The position numbers and the translations under genes were made by a program. From IMG/VR virus record IMGVR_UViG_3300037245_003482, positions 1 to 64,000 of that record: a stretch of DNA of 64,000 bases; one strand, written 5' to 3'. Source of the DNA: a virus. Position 1 is the first letter of the stretch, and each line of letters starts with the position of its first letter. This document shows positions 25,565 to 34,123 of the stretch, in pieces. The notes below the pieces were generated by a model. It ran no database searches. It was not told the DNA's origin and saw only the letters and a list, made by a program, of their open reading frames with translations.

Positions 25565-26241
25565 TATTCCACCTTTTTAGGTATTTGGTTAGGGTCACTT
25601 AAATCAAATCCCATGAAATTAAACTCCCCTTTTATTCTTTGCTTCAAAGCTACAAAATAATCAGGATCTAGTTCAAACCCCACAAATTCCCCACTTTTCT
25701 GGAATCTTTCCCATGCTATTGCATGTGATCCTGATCCTAAATGTGTATCTAATATTTTGAAATCAGGTTTTGCATAGTTTTGGAGTAACCAGGAATAAAG
25801 GGCAACTGGTTTTTGTGTTGGATGAATCCGAACCTTATCTGCCCCAACAATTCTTTTTTTATAAATTTTAGCTGGTGAATTAAATGAAGTCCATGCAAAT
25901 TCACACATTGCCATTGTGAATTTTTCTGGTTGTACTTTATCCCAAACTAAAAAGCAGGGCATTGGGAAAAGATGTTCAATCATATAATTCCCACCCCAGA
26001 CAATTTGGTTTTTAGAGACGCGGAAAAGCTCTGCAAAATAGGCTTTATCTGGTATTTTTTCATCTGCGCCTGCAAACTTTTTATAATCCTTTTTGGAATT
26101 CCCTACTTTACCACCAGCCATACCTATTCCATAAGGTGGGTCCACAATTGCCAAATCAAAATAATTATCTGGGTATTGTGCCATCCCTACCATGCAATCT
26201 TGGTTGTAAATTTTACGATTGCCTACAATAAATTCATCCAT
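25564..26241 (-). CDS. DNA methyltransferase (N4/N6 type), second copy
   Basis: 225 residues. D34-P-P-Y-G and, near residue 180, ILDTHLGSGSHAIA, again beta-class order, with HPTQKPVALY between. It shares layout with the adjacent methyltransferase but differs clearly in sequence, so different target sites are likely. First gene of the leftward block behind a promoter-motif variant at 26267-26278. No restriction endonuclease partner was recognised beside it. Confidence 0.9.
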   Translation of the reverse strand: MDEFIVGNRKIYNQDCMVGMAQYPDNYFDLAIVDPPYGIGMAGGKVGNSKKDYKKFAGADEKIPDKAYFAELFRVSKNQIVWGGNYMIEHLFPMPCFLVWDKVQPEKFTMAMCEFAWTSFNSPAKIYKKRIVGADKVRIHPTQKPVALYSWLLQNYAKPDFKILDTHLGSGSHAIAWERFQKSGEFVGFELDPDYFVALKQRIKGEFNFMGFDLSDPNQIPKKVE

Positions 26242-26266
26242 TTAACACCAAGAGCAAAAAGTACCT

Positions 26267-26278
26267 ACCCCTTATATA
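26267..26278 (-). promoter_or_regulatory. Phage promoter motif variant (TATATAAGGGGT)
   Basis: Leftward variant with the same AACTTTT prefix, 26 bases before the methyltransferase start; it faces a rightward promoter at 26407-26418. Confidence 0.5.
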
Positions 26279-26366
26279 AAAAGTTGTGCGGGTAACACTT
26301 CAAAATAAAAGCCAATGTTCAACATTTTCATATAGCCCATGTCCCCTGCAAATAACATCCTAATAC

Positions 26367-26378
26367 TTTTTTAAAAAA
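26367..26378. promoter_or_regulatory. TTTTTTAAAAAA element
   Basis: Twelve-base A/T palindrome in the divergent promoter region. The same block occurs upstream of four other rightward units. Possibly an UP-like or bending element. Confidence 0.45.
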
Positions 26379-26406
26379 TAATGCATTAGTTTAAAATATT
26401 CCTTTA

Positions 26407-26418
26407 TATAATAGGGGT
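26407..26418 (+). promoter_or_regulatory. Phage promoter motif (TATAATAGGGGT)
   Basis: Exact copy 14 bases before the ATG at 26433, with AAGGAG between. It starts the rightward early block. Confidence 0.65.
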
Positions 26419-26432
26419 ACAAAGGAGTATTT

Positions 26433-27437
26433 ATGGGTTTATTTAACGATTGTGAAGATTTGCAGGAAACTTTTGAGTGGATTGTCGATGTGTCTAAAAC
26501 ATGCAACAACATATATAAAAAGGCATGCGAAGAAAATAAGGAACTTGCTGCTGCAATGGATGTACCATTTACTGTGCCCACTTCTGGGATGACAAAATGG
26601 GTCAAAACATTCAATGAATTAGTTGCCAAATTGGTAAAGGGCAATAAAGCTGCTTTTAATACAAAAGAACACTTGAACAAGGGGCAAGACATACAGGACC
26701 TTTTTGACCATGATCGACCAAGTGTATTAGGTGTAATTGAACACTTGGCCAGAAAATACACAAAGGCCCGTATTACACCTGGGTACAGAAAAGGTATTAC
26801 ACCTAAAAAAATCAATTTGGCCCATTTTATTTACACAGACTTCCCCCCATTTTTAGCCCAGCAGAATTTTTCACTTGCATTATATTGGCTTAACACTGAA
26901 GCACCAGGCACCCCAGATGAAAAATTCCACCAGGCACTTTATACCCTAAATAAATGTGGGGTGCATGATTACGTTATAACCCCCTTTATCATTTTATTAG
27001 GGGAACAAAACACAAACACACAAAGGGCCCGTTTACTTGACAGTATATTGCTATTTGTTTCTTGGTATGAAAAAATGAAAGCCAGTTTCAGTGTTAAAAA
27101 TTATACACCACCAGGCTGGTTCTATGTTGGTACAGCTGAAAAATTTATAAAAATGTTTTATGAGTACATTTGTGATATTTGGGGGGGCGACTTTGTGGTA
27201 TTCCCCAAACCAGTTACAGATGACCCAGAAAAATCATTATTCAGAAATTACCTCGAGTGGCTTAAACTTAATTTTAGTGTTGATTTTTTCCCAAAGGAAC
27301 AAACAAAATTTGTACCCCGTGTAACCCCCAATTATAAGCAGACAAAGGAAGAACTGCGCCTGAAGGTTACAGATCACCAAAAATGGCGTGCAGAAGTAAT
27401 GCCCAAAATAACAGCTGCTGGGTATTCTCAGGAATAA
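26433..27437 (+). CDS. Hypothetical protein, first gene of rightward block
   Basis: 334 residues, helical, with many aromatic residues (LAQQNFSLALYWLNTEAP, WFYVGTAEKFIKMFYEYICDIWGGDF). Own promoter copy and strong AAGGAG site, so probably expressed at a high level. No domain recognised; not obviously membrane-bound. Its place at a divergent promoter beside DNA methyltransferases would suit a host-takeover or early protein, unproven. Confidence 0.65.
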   Translation: MGLFNDCEDLQETFEWIVDVSKTCNNIYKKACEENKELAAAMDVPFTVPTSGMTKWVKTFNELVAKLVKGNKAAFNTKEHLNKGQDIQDLFDHDRPSVLGVIEHLARKYTKARITPGYRKGITPKKINLAHFIYTDFPPFLAQQNFSLALYWLNTEAPGTPDEKFHQALYTLNKCGVHDYVITPFIILLGEQNTNTQRARLLDSILLFVSWYEKMKASFSVKNYTPPGWFYVGTAEKFIKMFYEYICDIWGGDFVVFPKPVTDDPEKSLFRNYLEWLKLNFSVDFFPKEQTKFVPRVTPNYKQTKEELRLKVTDHQKWRAEVMPKITAAGYSQE

Positions 27438-27441
27438 ATTT

Positions 27442-27472
27442 TATTTTTTAAAAAAGTGTTTGCATTTCCTTT
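27442..27472 (+). repeat. 31-bp promoter-region repeat, copy 1
   Basis: Identical over 31 bases to 52427-52457. Starts with TATTTTTTAAAAAA and contains TTTG; 20 bases downstream of TTTG lies TTATTTTG-like sequence, close to the Bacteroidota TTTG/TAnnTTTG promoter pair. Precedes the gene at 27522. Confidence 0.55.
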
Positions 27473-27521
27473 TGCTTTTTGTTATTTTGAATTATAAGGA
27501 ATTAAGGAACTGAGGAAAACA

Positions 27522-27896
27522 ATGACTACTGGGAATAAAACAACAACAGAAGCACCTAAAAAATACCTGTATACAAATGGAAGATGGGGTTTGCGAAGAT
27601 ATTTAATAGCAAGAGAAACCGCTAAAACTTATTTTTTATATATCAATGAGGTATATGAAGAACCTGTTAGAAAAAATAAAATGAGTACAGGTACGGGTTG
27701 GCACGTTTCTTCTTATAAAGAAGAAACCCCTGAACTTTTAGCATTATGGAATAAGGCTATTTTAAGTGCAAAAGCTAAGGAAGCCTGTGATTATTTTATA
27801 GGGCATGTTAACAAATTAAGTGGAGAGTTGCAAAATCAGTTGATTGAATTGGCTGAAAGCCATAAGGATGCACATGCATCTATGGAAAGGGGTTAA
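27522..27896 (+). CDS. Hypothetical protein
   Basis: 124 residues with a GGAAAA leader and possible host-type promoter upstream. N-terminal beta segment (YLYTNGRWGLRRYLIARETAKTYFLYI cut by Arg/Lys) and a helical C-terminus (LSGELQNQLIELAESHKDAH). Directly precedes the sigma-like gene with one base between. No family recognised. Confidence 0.6.
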   Translation: MTTGNKTTTEAPKKYLYTNGRWGLRRYLIARETAKTYFLYINEVYEEPVRKNKMSTGTGWHVSSYKEETPELLALWNKAILSAKAKEACDYFIGHVNKLSGELQNQLIELAESHKDAHASMERG

Positions 27897-27897
27897 T

Positions 27898-28521
27898 ATG
27901 AAACAATCACAACACACTGAAAATGTAGAAGATTACATGGGCATGATACATAAGGCCGTTAAAAAAGTAAAACCAAGTGAAGCCCTTTACCAGGACCTGG
28001 TATCTGAGGGTATTTTGATTTTTTATACAGCGCTCAAATGCTTTGATGAAACCAAAGGGGCCAAATTCAGTACCCATTTAACCATACACCTGCAGCAGCT
28101 CTTCAACCGTTATTGGTACAAATACCAGGATAAGGCCTATTTGTTCAAATATAATAAGCAGCAAACTGCCTACAGTGGCCATTATGTTAATGGGGGTGAC
28201 TGTGGGGGAGAGCGTGCGGACATGGATTTTGTACAGGAACCTGTTGACGAAAACCAAAGGATGGATCTTGCTTTATTGTACACTGAACTAACACCTGATG
28301 CAAAGCACCTGCATACAGTAATTACATCAGGCACCTTAGTTGCAGAGTTTGGCAAACAACTACGCCTGACCATTACCAACCTGCTTAAAATAGTAGAAGA
28401 ATGGGGTTGGGACAGCACACGCCTAAAAGCTGCATTAATTGATTTACGTGAATTCATATATGAAATGTTTGAAAACACTGTGGAATTAGACACATTGGGC
28501 TATAAGCACAATAAACTATAA
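27898..28521 (+). CDS. Sigma-region-2-like transcription factor (gp55-like candidate)
   Basis: 207 residues from the ATG at 27898 (GGGG upstream). A longer frame begins inside the previous gene and is not supported. Residues ~25-75 (EALYQDLVSEGILIFYTALKCFDETKGAKFST followed by a helix) match sigma-70 region 2.1-2.2: E-D-L-x-x-E-G...A...F-D-x-x-K-G-x-K-F-S-T. No clear region 4 follows. A short sigma with region 2 only recalls T4 gp55, which reads late promoters lacking a -35 box, so this is a prime candidate to read the TATAATAGGGG motif. Confidence 0.6.
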   Translation: MKQSQHTENVEDYMGMIHKAVKKVKPSEALYQDLVSEGILIFYTALKCFDETKGAKFSTHLTIHLQQLFNRYWYKYQDKAYLFKYNKQQTAYSGHYVNGGDCGGERADMDFVQEPVDENQRMDLALLYTELTPDAKHLHTVITSGTLVAEFGKQLRLTITNLLKIVEEWGWDSTRLKAALIDLREFIYEMFENTVELDTLGYKHNKL

Positions 28522-28530
28522 AGGAGACAT

Positions 28531-29079
28531 ATGTCTTATTACATAACGAACCCGGGCAGTGATTCTGCTGAAAAAATTGAAGCCCTTTTTAAAGAATACC
28601 AAAAATGCAGGGTACAAAGGCACAAGTTTGCAAAAGAACTTGGGGCCACAGATTACCTTGTAAGCCATCATTTCACTGAACGTGGTATTAGTGGTTTCCG
28701 TTTTGCTTCTAAAAAAGGCATATACTGCATCAATGATGAACTAAAAGCCAAAGAAGACGGAAAAGTACCTAAGGGGCTGCGTTTCGACAGAAAATTGGGT
28801 GCTTGGGTTCTTGCATTAAAAACAGCTGAAGGTAAATTACTGCAATCAAAACTTAGAGCATTGCCAAAAGTAATACCAGGTAAAGCACGGCTGCTGCTTT
28901 CCACCACAGACAACCCAGATTTAAATATTGGTGAAATAAAACGCATTGTTAAAAAGTGCCCTGTAAAAAGCTTAAGGGGCGGTTTTACCTTTATAACTGG
29001 CCTTTTTTCTAAAGGTGAAGTACCAAAAGATTGCAGGCCAATAAAAAAATCACGTTATTATTACCTTTTAGGTGAATAA
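28531..29079 (+). CDS. Hypothetical protein
   Basis: 182 residues, AAGGAG site. The N-terminus is a helical segment (EKIEALFKEYQKCRVQRHKFAKELGA), then mixed alpha/beta with many Lys and Pro. Last gene before the long gene-free segment. Phage-typical but no family assigned. Confidence 0.6.
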   Translation: MSYYITNPGSDSAEKIEALFKEYQKCRVQRHKFAKELGATDYLVSHHFTERGISGFRFASKKGIYCINDELKAKEDGKVPKGLRFDRKLGAWVLALKTAEGKLLQSKLRALPKVIPGKARLLLSTTDNPDLNIGEIKRIVKKCPVKSLRGGFTFITGLFSKGEVPKDCRPIKKSRYYYLLGE

Positions 29080-29090
29080 ATAGTAACACA

Positions 29091-29680
29091 TTACTTTTAA
29101 TATTGTATACTTACTGTGAGTGGCAGAAGTAATTACCTGCACACAAAACACTCGCTCTTTTGGTAATGGGAGGGGGGGCAACCCCCCTAATCTTTCCTAA
29201 TGAGGGCGGGCGACCCATTATCATAAAATTGGAAAACCCCATTTTTATGTGTTGAATAAACTTTGTACGCTCTACATATACGCCCATTAGAAACTGGGGC
29301 CCTTAATACCAGTTTTAACCGTTCTGCAACCCCTGATGGCAACTGAAAGGGGCTCGAAATGCCTTACGTGCGTCCTTTTGTATTATGCATTTGAAACAAG
29401 GGCCCAGGCGGAGCAGGGTATGAACCAGGCCGTCGAAACTCGAGGGGCAGCCCTGGGACCCACATTGCTGGGGAAAATGTATCAAACGCGCGCTGTCCCA
29501 ACAAATGACACCTGTACAATGGGCAACCATTGACTAGGCTATATTGTAGGTTGTGAAGTCAGTAAAGAGGGCCACAGTGCAAGCAAATGCACTAATCGAT
29601 ATAGAGCATCCAATAGAATACACTAAAAGTGGGACCTAGGCGTACAGTCTAGGAAAACTCCGCCAAATTCCTAAAAGTAA
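29091..29680 (+). ncRNA. Gene-free ~590-base segment, candidate large structured RNA
   Basis: No credible gene between 29080 and 29781. Many local helices are visible: GGGGGG/CCCCCC (29172-29187) inside TAATGGG/CCCATTA (29164-29170/29214-29220); AAACTGG/CCAGTTT (29291-29297/29309-29315); CCCAGG/CCTGGG (29403-29408/29452-29457) backed by GGG/CCC; CAATGG/CCATTG (29517-29530); AGTGCA/TGCACT (29575-29593); CCTAG/CTAGG (~29635-29653). TTACTTTTA/TAAAAGTAA (29091-29099/29672-29680) could close the whole, though a 9-bp match over this span is not rare. Size and phage setting recall ROOL/GOLLD-class RNAs, but I cannot assign a family. Strand assumed from flanking genes. Confidence 0.5.
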
Positions 29681-29756
29681 AGTATATATACCTATGTCTC
29701 TTATGTTCCTATGTTACTTTGTATTGCGGGGGTGGGGGGTTATCATTATAACTTTT

Positions 29757-29768
29757 TATAATAGGGGT
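29757..29768 (+). promoter_or_regulatory. Phage promoter motif (TATAATAGGGGT)
   Basis: Exact copy preceded by AACTTTT, 13 bases before the ATG at 29782, directly after the gene-free segment. Confidence 0.65.
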
Positions 29769-29781
29769 AGGAGGATATTTT

Positions 29782-29994
29782 ATGACTAGAATTGGAATGA
29801 TAGGTTTTGCAAATGCCTTGGGCCTCGGTGCAGCAGAGCCTAATGCAATCAGGATATTAATGGACCTACGGTTCAAATGTGTTAAGGCAGGCTATGATAT
29901 CCCAGAAATTAATAATATACCTGGGCCACATGCTGTGGCAAAATTAGCATGGTTACGCAACCACATTGCAGAATTTAAAATAGAGGTTGAATAA
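29782..29994 (+). CDS. Small hypothetical protein
   Basis: 70 residues, GGAGG site. Helical, with GFANALGLGAAEPNAIRILMDLR and no Cys cluster. First gene of the primase-helicase operon; stop and next start overlap. Function unknown. Confidence 0.55.
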   Translation: MTRIGMIGFANALGLGAAEPNAIRILMDLRFKCVKAGYDIPEINNIPGPHAVAKLAWLRNHIAEFKIEVE

Positions 29995-30254
29995 TGCTTT
30001 TTGCCAAATTAACATGCACCAAGGACACTACATCTGGGGTAAGCCAATATGGGCGTGTTTATTACCACCCAATAAACCTTGTCACAGAAATTTCATTTGG
30101 AAGAGTTAATAGTGAATTAGGCAGAATACCTGGGCAATCTGTATTGCATATTGGGGCTGGTCCTGAGGAGTACAACTTAGACTATTTCAAATTGGAATGG
30201 GTTGATGAAAGTGTTATGTGCAAAGAAACAAATGGGTACGGGGGTGTAATATGA
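29994..30254 (+). CDS. Small hypothetical protein
   Basis: 86 residues, beta-rich (MLFAKLTCTKDTT, VYYHPINLVTEISFGRV). TAATG overlap with the gene before and ATGA overlap with the next, so translation is coupled. No family recognised. Confidence 0.55.
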   Translation: MLFAKLTCTKDTTSGVSQYGRVYYHPINLVTEISFGRVNSELGRIPGQSVLHIGAGPEEYNLDYFKLEWVDESVMCKETNGYGGVI

Positions 30255-30688
30255 AATGGTACCTGATTTATGATAAAACAAATGTAAAAAAGGGTAAAAA
30301 ATACCTGGTAAAGGCTGCTAATTGGTATGATGCTGCAGATTATATAAGGGACCTAAACAGAAAAGCAGGCTTCCCTCCCCATGTTAATTTTGTTATCAAA
30401 GGCGTTACAAATGCCCTTGTGCCGTTTTTAAAAGAGTGTATTGATTTTGATACTAGAGGCATAAAAGTAGTAAGTGCCCCAGAAGCACCAAAAAAGGTAT
30501 TCACAGATGAATACCTTGAATCAGAAATACTGGGTTTAAAGGCCATAGTGGACGATACAATGCAGGGCGCCCCCGATAACCTTAAAGATGGTATATTGGA
30601 ATCATTAACAGCCCAGACACGTGCCACATTTGAAACAATGCAGAAATTAGAACAAGAAAGAATTGACGAGAGGGGTAGTAATACCTAA
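30251..30688 (+). CDS. Hypothetical protein upstream of primase
   Basis: 145 residues from the ATG at 30251, which overlaps the previous TGA (ATGA); an earlier frame start at 30218 is unnecessary. N-terminal MKWYLIYDKTN unit reads like a small alpha/beta domain; the C-terminal ~70 residues form an acidic helix (TFETMQKLEQERIDERG). TAATG overlap with the primase gene. Function unknown. Confidence 0.6.
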   Translation: MKWYLIYDKTNVKKGKKYLVKAANWYDAADYIRDLNRKAGFPPHVNFVIKGVTNALVPFLKECIDFDTRGIKVVSAPEAPKKVFTDEYLESEILGLKAIVDDTMQGAPDNLKDGILESLTAQTRATFETMQKLEQERIDERGSNT

Positions 30689-31590
30689 TGTTTGATGTTT
30701 TAAAACTACTAAAGGATTACAGAATCCAGTACAGGCAGGACAGTTCTGGGTGGCTTAATATCTGTTGCCCCTTTAGGCTCAACCATAAAGGTGGGGATAC
30801 AAAATACTTTGGTGGCTTTGATTTACGTACAGGTGGGTATAATTGTTGGTCGTGTCAAGGTGTTTCAAACCATAAGGTAATTGCGGAACTACTGAACATC
30901 AGCAATGGGGAAGCATTTGGCTTACTGCAAGGGTATGGTGGTGGTGTGTATATGCAGTACCATAAGGAAAAACGCCAAAATGCCACAATTATGCAAATGC
31001 CAGGGGCACAGGAACCACGCCCCCAACACACAAAATATATTGAAGGCCGTGGGTATGATTTCAAACACCTCACTGAAAAATACATGTTGCATTTTACCCA
31101 TGGGGGTGATGAACCCAAATGGCGCCAAAGGGTAATTATACCTATTACCTATGGGCACCGTGTAGTTGCCTACCAGGGCCGGGATGTAATAGACCGTGGG
31201 CCAAAAGACCGTTGGATGAGTGCCACACCCGAAGAAAGCCTGATGCATTATAAGGATGTTATCTATGGAATTGATGATTGGCACAGTAAAACCGTGGGGG
31301 TTGTGGAGGGCGCTTTTGACGTGTTCCGCATGGGTAAGGGGATATGTACCGGGTTTGGTAGTGCACTTACAGACAGCCAGGTAACAAAGCTTGCTGAACG
31401 CTTTAACAGGGTTGTATTCTTATTTGACCCAGGTGATGAACTTGCATGGGCCAAAGCAGGGAAGCATATGTTGGAATTAAAAAGCATGGGGGTAAATGCA
31501 GAGCGTGTGCGTTGGGCCTCGAAATTAGATCCAGATGAACTGGGTTTTAAAGAATGTCGAATACTTAAACACCAATGCGGGATAAAATAA
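30688..31590 (+). CDS. DnaG-like DNA primase
   Basis: 300 residues. Zinc-binding CHC2-type N-terminus with C27-P-F...H33...C53-W-S-C56, and a TOPRIM domain in the C-terminal half: VGVVEGAFDVFRMG (catalytic Glu) and VVFLFDPGDELAWAKAG (Asp pair). Makes RNA primers for lagging-strand synthesis; shorter than host DnaG because the helicase-binding tail is missing. Lies in the same operon as SNF2 and DnaB-like helicases. Confidence 0.85.
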   Translation: MFDVLKLLKDYRIQYRQDSSGWLNICCPFRLNHKGGDTKYFGGFDLRTGGYNCWSCQGVSNHKVIAELLNISNGEAFGLLQGYGGGVYMQYHKEKRQNATIMQMPGAQEPRPQHTKYIEGRGYDFKHLTEKYMLHFTHGGDEPKWRQRVIIPITYGHRVVAYQGRDVIDRGPKDRWMSATPEESLMHYKDVIYGIDDWHSKTVGVVEGAFDVFRMGKGICTGFGSALTDSQVTKLAERFNRVVFLFDPGDELAWAKAGKHMLELKSMGVNAERVRWASKLDPDELGFKECRILKHQCGIK

Positions 31591-31943
31591 TGGAAAAAAC
31601 ATATACCAATGAAGAGTACAAAAAGGTATTAAAGCCTTATAAAGAAATAAAAAAACTAAAGGCACAATTAAGTAGACTTGCCATTATAATGCAAAGGCAG
31701 ATCATTATGCTACAACATGCACAAGCTGGTATAGATTTCCTTATGTGTGAAGAATTTGATAATTTTAACAATAACATAGTAACACTAAGGCAAATTTGCC
31801 TTTTACCAATGCAAATGGGGCGCCCAGTAATGAAGCCCCATGCAAAAGAACTTGCTGCAATGCAAAAATATTGCAAATTACGTGTTAAAATGCTACAGCG
31901 TGAAATTGCTAAATGGCAGAAAAAGAAAAGGTTCCCAAAATGA
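31590..31943 (+). CDS. Hypothetical helical basic protein
   Basis: 117 residues from the ATG at 31590 (TAATG overlap with the primase stop). Helical and Lys/Gln-rich (EIKKLKAQLSRLAIIMQRQ), with a basic end WQKKKRFPK. Might bind nucleic acid or the primase; no family seen. Confidence 0.55.
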   Translation: MEKTYTNEEYKKVLKPYKEIKKLKAQLSRLAIIMQRQIIMLQHAQAGIDFLMCEEFDNFNNNIVTLRQICLLPMQMGRPVMKPHAKELAAMQKYCKLRVKMLQREIAKWQKKKRFPK

Positions 31944-32329
31944 GCCTTTTTAACACAACCCCTAAAGTAAGTGAATTAGAACAAGTACGCTGCATTATAG
32001 CTGGTGGGCGTGATTTCACAGATGCTACTATATTATGGAAAAAGTGCTTTGAGTTATTTGTATTAGGTAGGTTTTTAGATACCATTGAAATAATAAGTGG
32101 TGGGGCAAAAGGGGCTGATAAATTAGGTGAAAAATTTGCAAGGGTGCATAAAATTAAAATAAAGAAGTTCCCAGCTCATTGGCAAATTTTTGGCCCTGCA
32201 GCTGGTGCCATTCGTAATGCTGAAATGGCAGAGTATGCCAATATGTTAATTGCATTCTGGGACGGTAAAAGCAGGGGCACAGCACACATGATTGAAACAG
32301 CCCGTAAAAAAGCCTTATTGTGTATGTAG
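31940..32329 (+). CDS. DUF2493 / SLOG-family protein
   Basis: 129 residues from the ATG at 31940 (ATGA overlap; AAAGG upstream). Rossmann-like: CIIAGGRDFTD, then IISGGAKGADKLGEKFA, FPAHW, GAIRNAEMAEYANMLIAFWDG and SRGTAHMIE. These are the DUF2493/YspA signature, part of the SLOG superfamily that binds or cleaves nucleotide-type ligands. Often phage-encoded; the ligand is unknown. Confidence 0.8.
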   Translation: MSLFNTTPKVSELEQVRCIIAGGRDFTDATILWKKCFELFVLGRFLDTIEIISGGAKGADKLGEKFARVHKIKIKKFPAHWQIFGPAAGAIRNAEMAEYANMLIAFWDGKSRGTAHMIETARKKALLCM

Positions 32330-32345
32330 TAAACTATTAACTTTT

Positions 32346-32357
32346 TATAATATGGGT
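32346..32357 (+). promoter_or_regulatory. Phage promoter motif variant (TATAATATGGGT) abutting a start codon
   Basis: AACTTTT prefix and TATAAT at 32346-32351, only eight bases before the ATG at 32360, leaving almost no leader. Confidence 0.5.
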
Positions 32358-32359
32358 GT

Positions 32360-34123
32360 ATGGCAACAGTTGATTTAAATGATAGGTGGGCAAGAATAAC
32401 TGAAGGTAAAATACAGTTATTTTCACCCTATGACCAGGAAATGGTTGATGATATTCGGAAACGTAATAGGAATATGCGTCTACGCCCACCGGGTACTGAT
32501 TTAGTATGGGCATGGTGTGCAGCAGCAGGTTGCTGGGAGTGCCCTGATATACCTGAAAACCGTGAACTAATAGATGAGCCACTATATGCCTTTGATATTG
32601 AGGGTGACGGCCCAGAATTTGACGAAAATCCAATGGACAAACCATGGCTCAAATTAGACCTTGGTAAAATAATGGGGGCAAATGGGCTTCCACCTTGGGA
32701 TTTCCAATATGAATGCCTGCAGTTCCTTATGTGGCGCCACGGACGGGGCTTTCTTGGCCTTGACATGGCATTGGGTAAGAGTATAATTGCTGCCCTCTTC
32801 TGTAAGATGAAACGGGCACACATGCCATCAATTATTATATGCCCCAGCACATTAAAATTACAATGGGCAAAATATTGGGGTGAATGGGTAGGTGCCCCGG
32901 TTACCATATTAAGTGGTAGGAAAGGCAGGCCACTGGAGCGTGGTATGACCTACATAATTAATTGGGATATACTTGGGTACCGAAAAGAAGAAAAAAAGCA
33001 AATAATGAAGCATGGCAGGGAAGTAACCCAAACAGTGAAAGTTGTGCAAAAAGACAGTTGGTTTTATTTCATAAAGCAGGCAGGGTTTAAAACTACAATT
33101 GCGGATGAAATACAATACTGCAACAATGTTGATACTGTGCGTGGAAAAGCCCTTAAGGAAATAGCGCAGGCAATACCTAATTTTATCCCTTTAAGTGGTA
33201 CACCAATAAAAACTAAACCAAGCCAATTTTGGTTACCATTACACCTATGTGATGACAGCAGGTTCCCAAAGCTTTCTACATTTAAGCGTAAATTTTGCAA
33301 ATTAGAACATACAGGGTATGGCGAAAAAGAGTTACCTGGGTGCAAAGATCCCAAAGTATTACATAATGCAATAAAAAATGTAATGATACGGTTCCGTAAA
33401 GAAGATGTACTTAAAGACTTACCACTTAAAACACGTGTAATTGTGCCTATGGAAATAGATACTGCTGAATGGAAAAAGCGGGTTGCCCTATTTAAAGAAG
33501 AAACAAAGGGGCTTGATAGAACTAAGGCCATTGCAATTGAAGCAGCAATTAAAACACTTATGAGCAGCGCCTTTGATGTTAAAAAAGACTCTGTTATGGC
33601 CTGGCTGGATGAATTTAAGGAAATGAACCCAGGTAAGAAATTAGTTATTTTTGCATGGCACCGTGCAGTTGTTGAATACATCCATGAGTATTATAAAAAA
33701 GAAAGTGTGTTATATTATGGGGGTATGTCCAACCCCCAGAAAGTAAAAAGCTTTGAAACATTTTTAAATGATCCACATTGTATATTTTTTGTGGGGAATG
33801 CCCAAAGTGCAGGAACAGGCCTTGATGGCATGCAGCACGTGTGCAATACCACAGTATTTATTGAAATAACCCAAAGCCCTGCAGACAGTGACCAAGCAGA
33901 GGACAGGGTGGTGCGCCCCGGGCAATTGAACCCAGTAACATGTTTCTATTTGCCTGCGGATAATACTATTGATATGGATATAATGGAAAATTGGGACTTA
34001 AAGCGTGAAATGATTGACCAGATAGTTGAAGGCAAGGAAACAAGTGACTGTGATGATTTACTCAGTGCGCTATTCCTGAAGTATGCGGGCCCCATGCAAA
34101 ACAGTAAAGCAGGTTTATTTTGA
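32360..34123 (+). CDS. SNF2-family helicase
   Basis: 587 residues. Superfamily 2 motifs in order: I LDMALGKS, Ia IIICPSTLKLQW, II ADEIQ, III LSGTPI, a second RecA domain with VIFAWHRAVVEY, V AQSAGTGLDGMQ and VI QAEDRVVRPGQ. Likely a branch-remodelling translocase acting in replication restart (SMARCAL1-like arrangement). The first ~110 residues are a phage-specific N-terminus. No ribosome site: the promoter-like motif nearly touches the ATG. Confidence 0.85.
   Translation: MATVDLNDRWARITEGKIQLFSPYDQEMVDDIRKRNRNMRLRPPGTDLVWAWCAAAGCWECPDIPENRELIDEPLYAFDIEGDGPEFDENPMDKPWLKLDLGKIMGANGLPPWDFQYECLQFLMWRHGRGFLGLDMALGKSIIAALFCKMKRAHMPSIIICPSTLKLQWAKYWGEWVGAPVTILSGRKGRPLERGMTYIINWDILGYRKEEKKQIMKHGREVTQTVKVVQKDSWFYFIKQAGFKTTIADEIQYCNNVDTVRGKALKEIAQAIPNFIPLSGTPIKTKPSQFWLPLHLCDDSRFPKLSTFKRKFCKLEHTGYGEKELPGCKDPKVLHNAIKNVMIRFRKEDVLKDLPLKTRVIVPMEIDTAEWKKRVALFKEETKGLDRTKAIAIEAAIKTLMSSAFDVKKDSVMAWLDEFKEMNPGKKLVIFAWHRAVVEYIHEYYKKESVLYYGGMSNPQKVKSFETFLNDPHCIFFVGNAQSAGTGLDGMQHVCNTTVFIEITQSPADSDQAEDRVVRPGQLNPVTCFYLPADNTIDMDIMENWDLKREMIDQIVEGKETSDCDDLLSALFLKYAGPMQNSKAGLF

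Noticed and set aside
27898-28521. Naming the region-2 protein a definite T4 gp55 homologue
   Set aside because: Only the region-2 pattern is visible by eye; the name would need a profile search.
29315-29533. Opposing frames of 65 and 71 codons in the gene-free segment
   Set aside because: Neither has a ribosome site or typical composition, and both cross the predicted helices; better explained as non-coding.
33064-33681. 205-codon leftward frame
   Set aside because: Complement of the SNF2 helicase motifs; no leader or partner genes on that strand.
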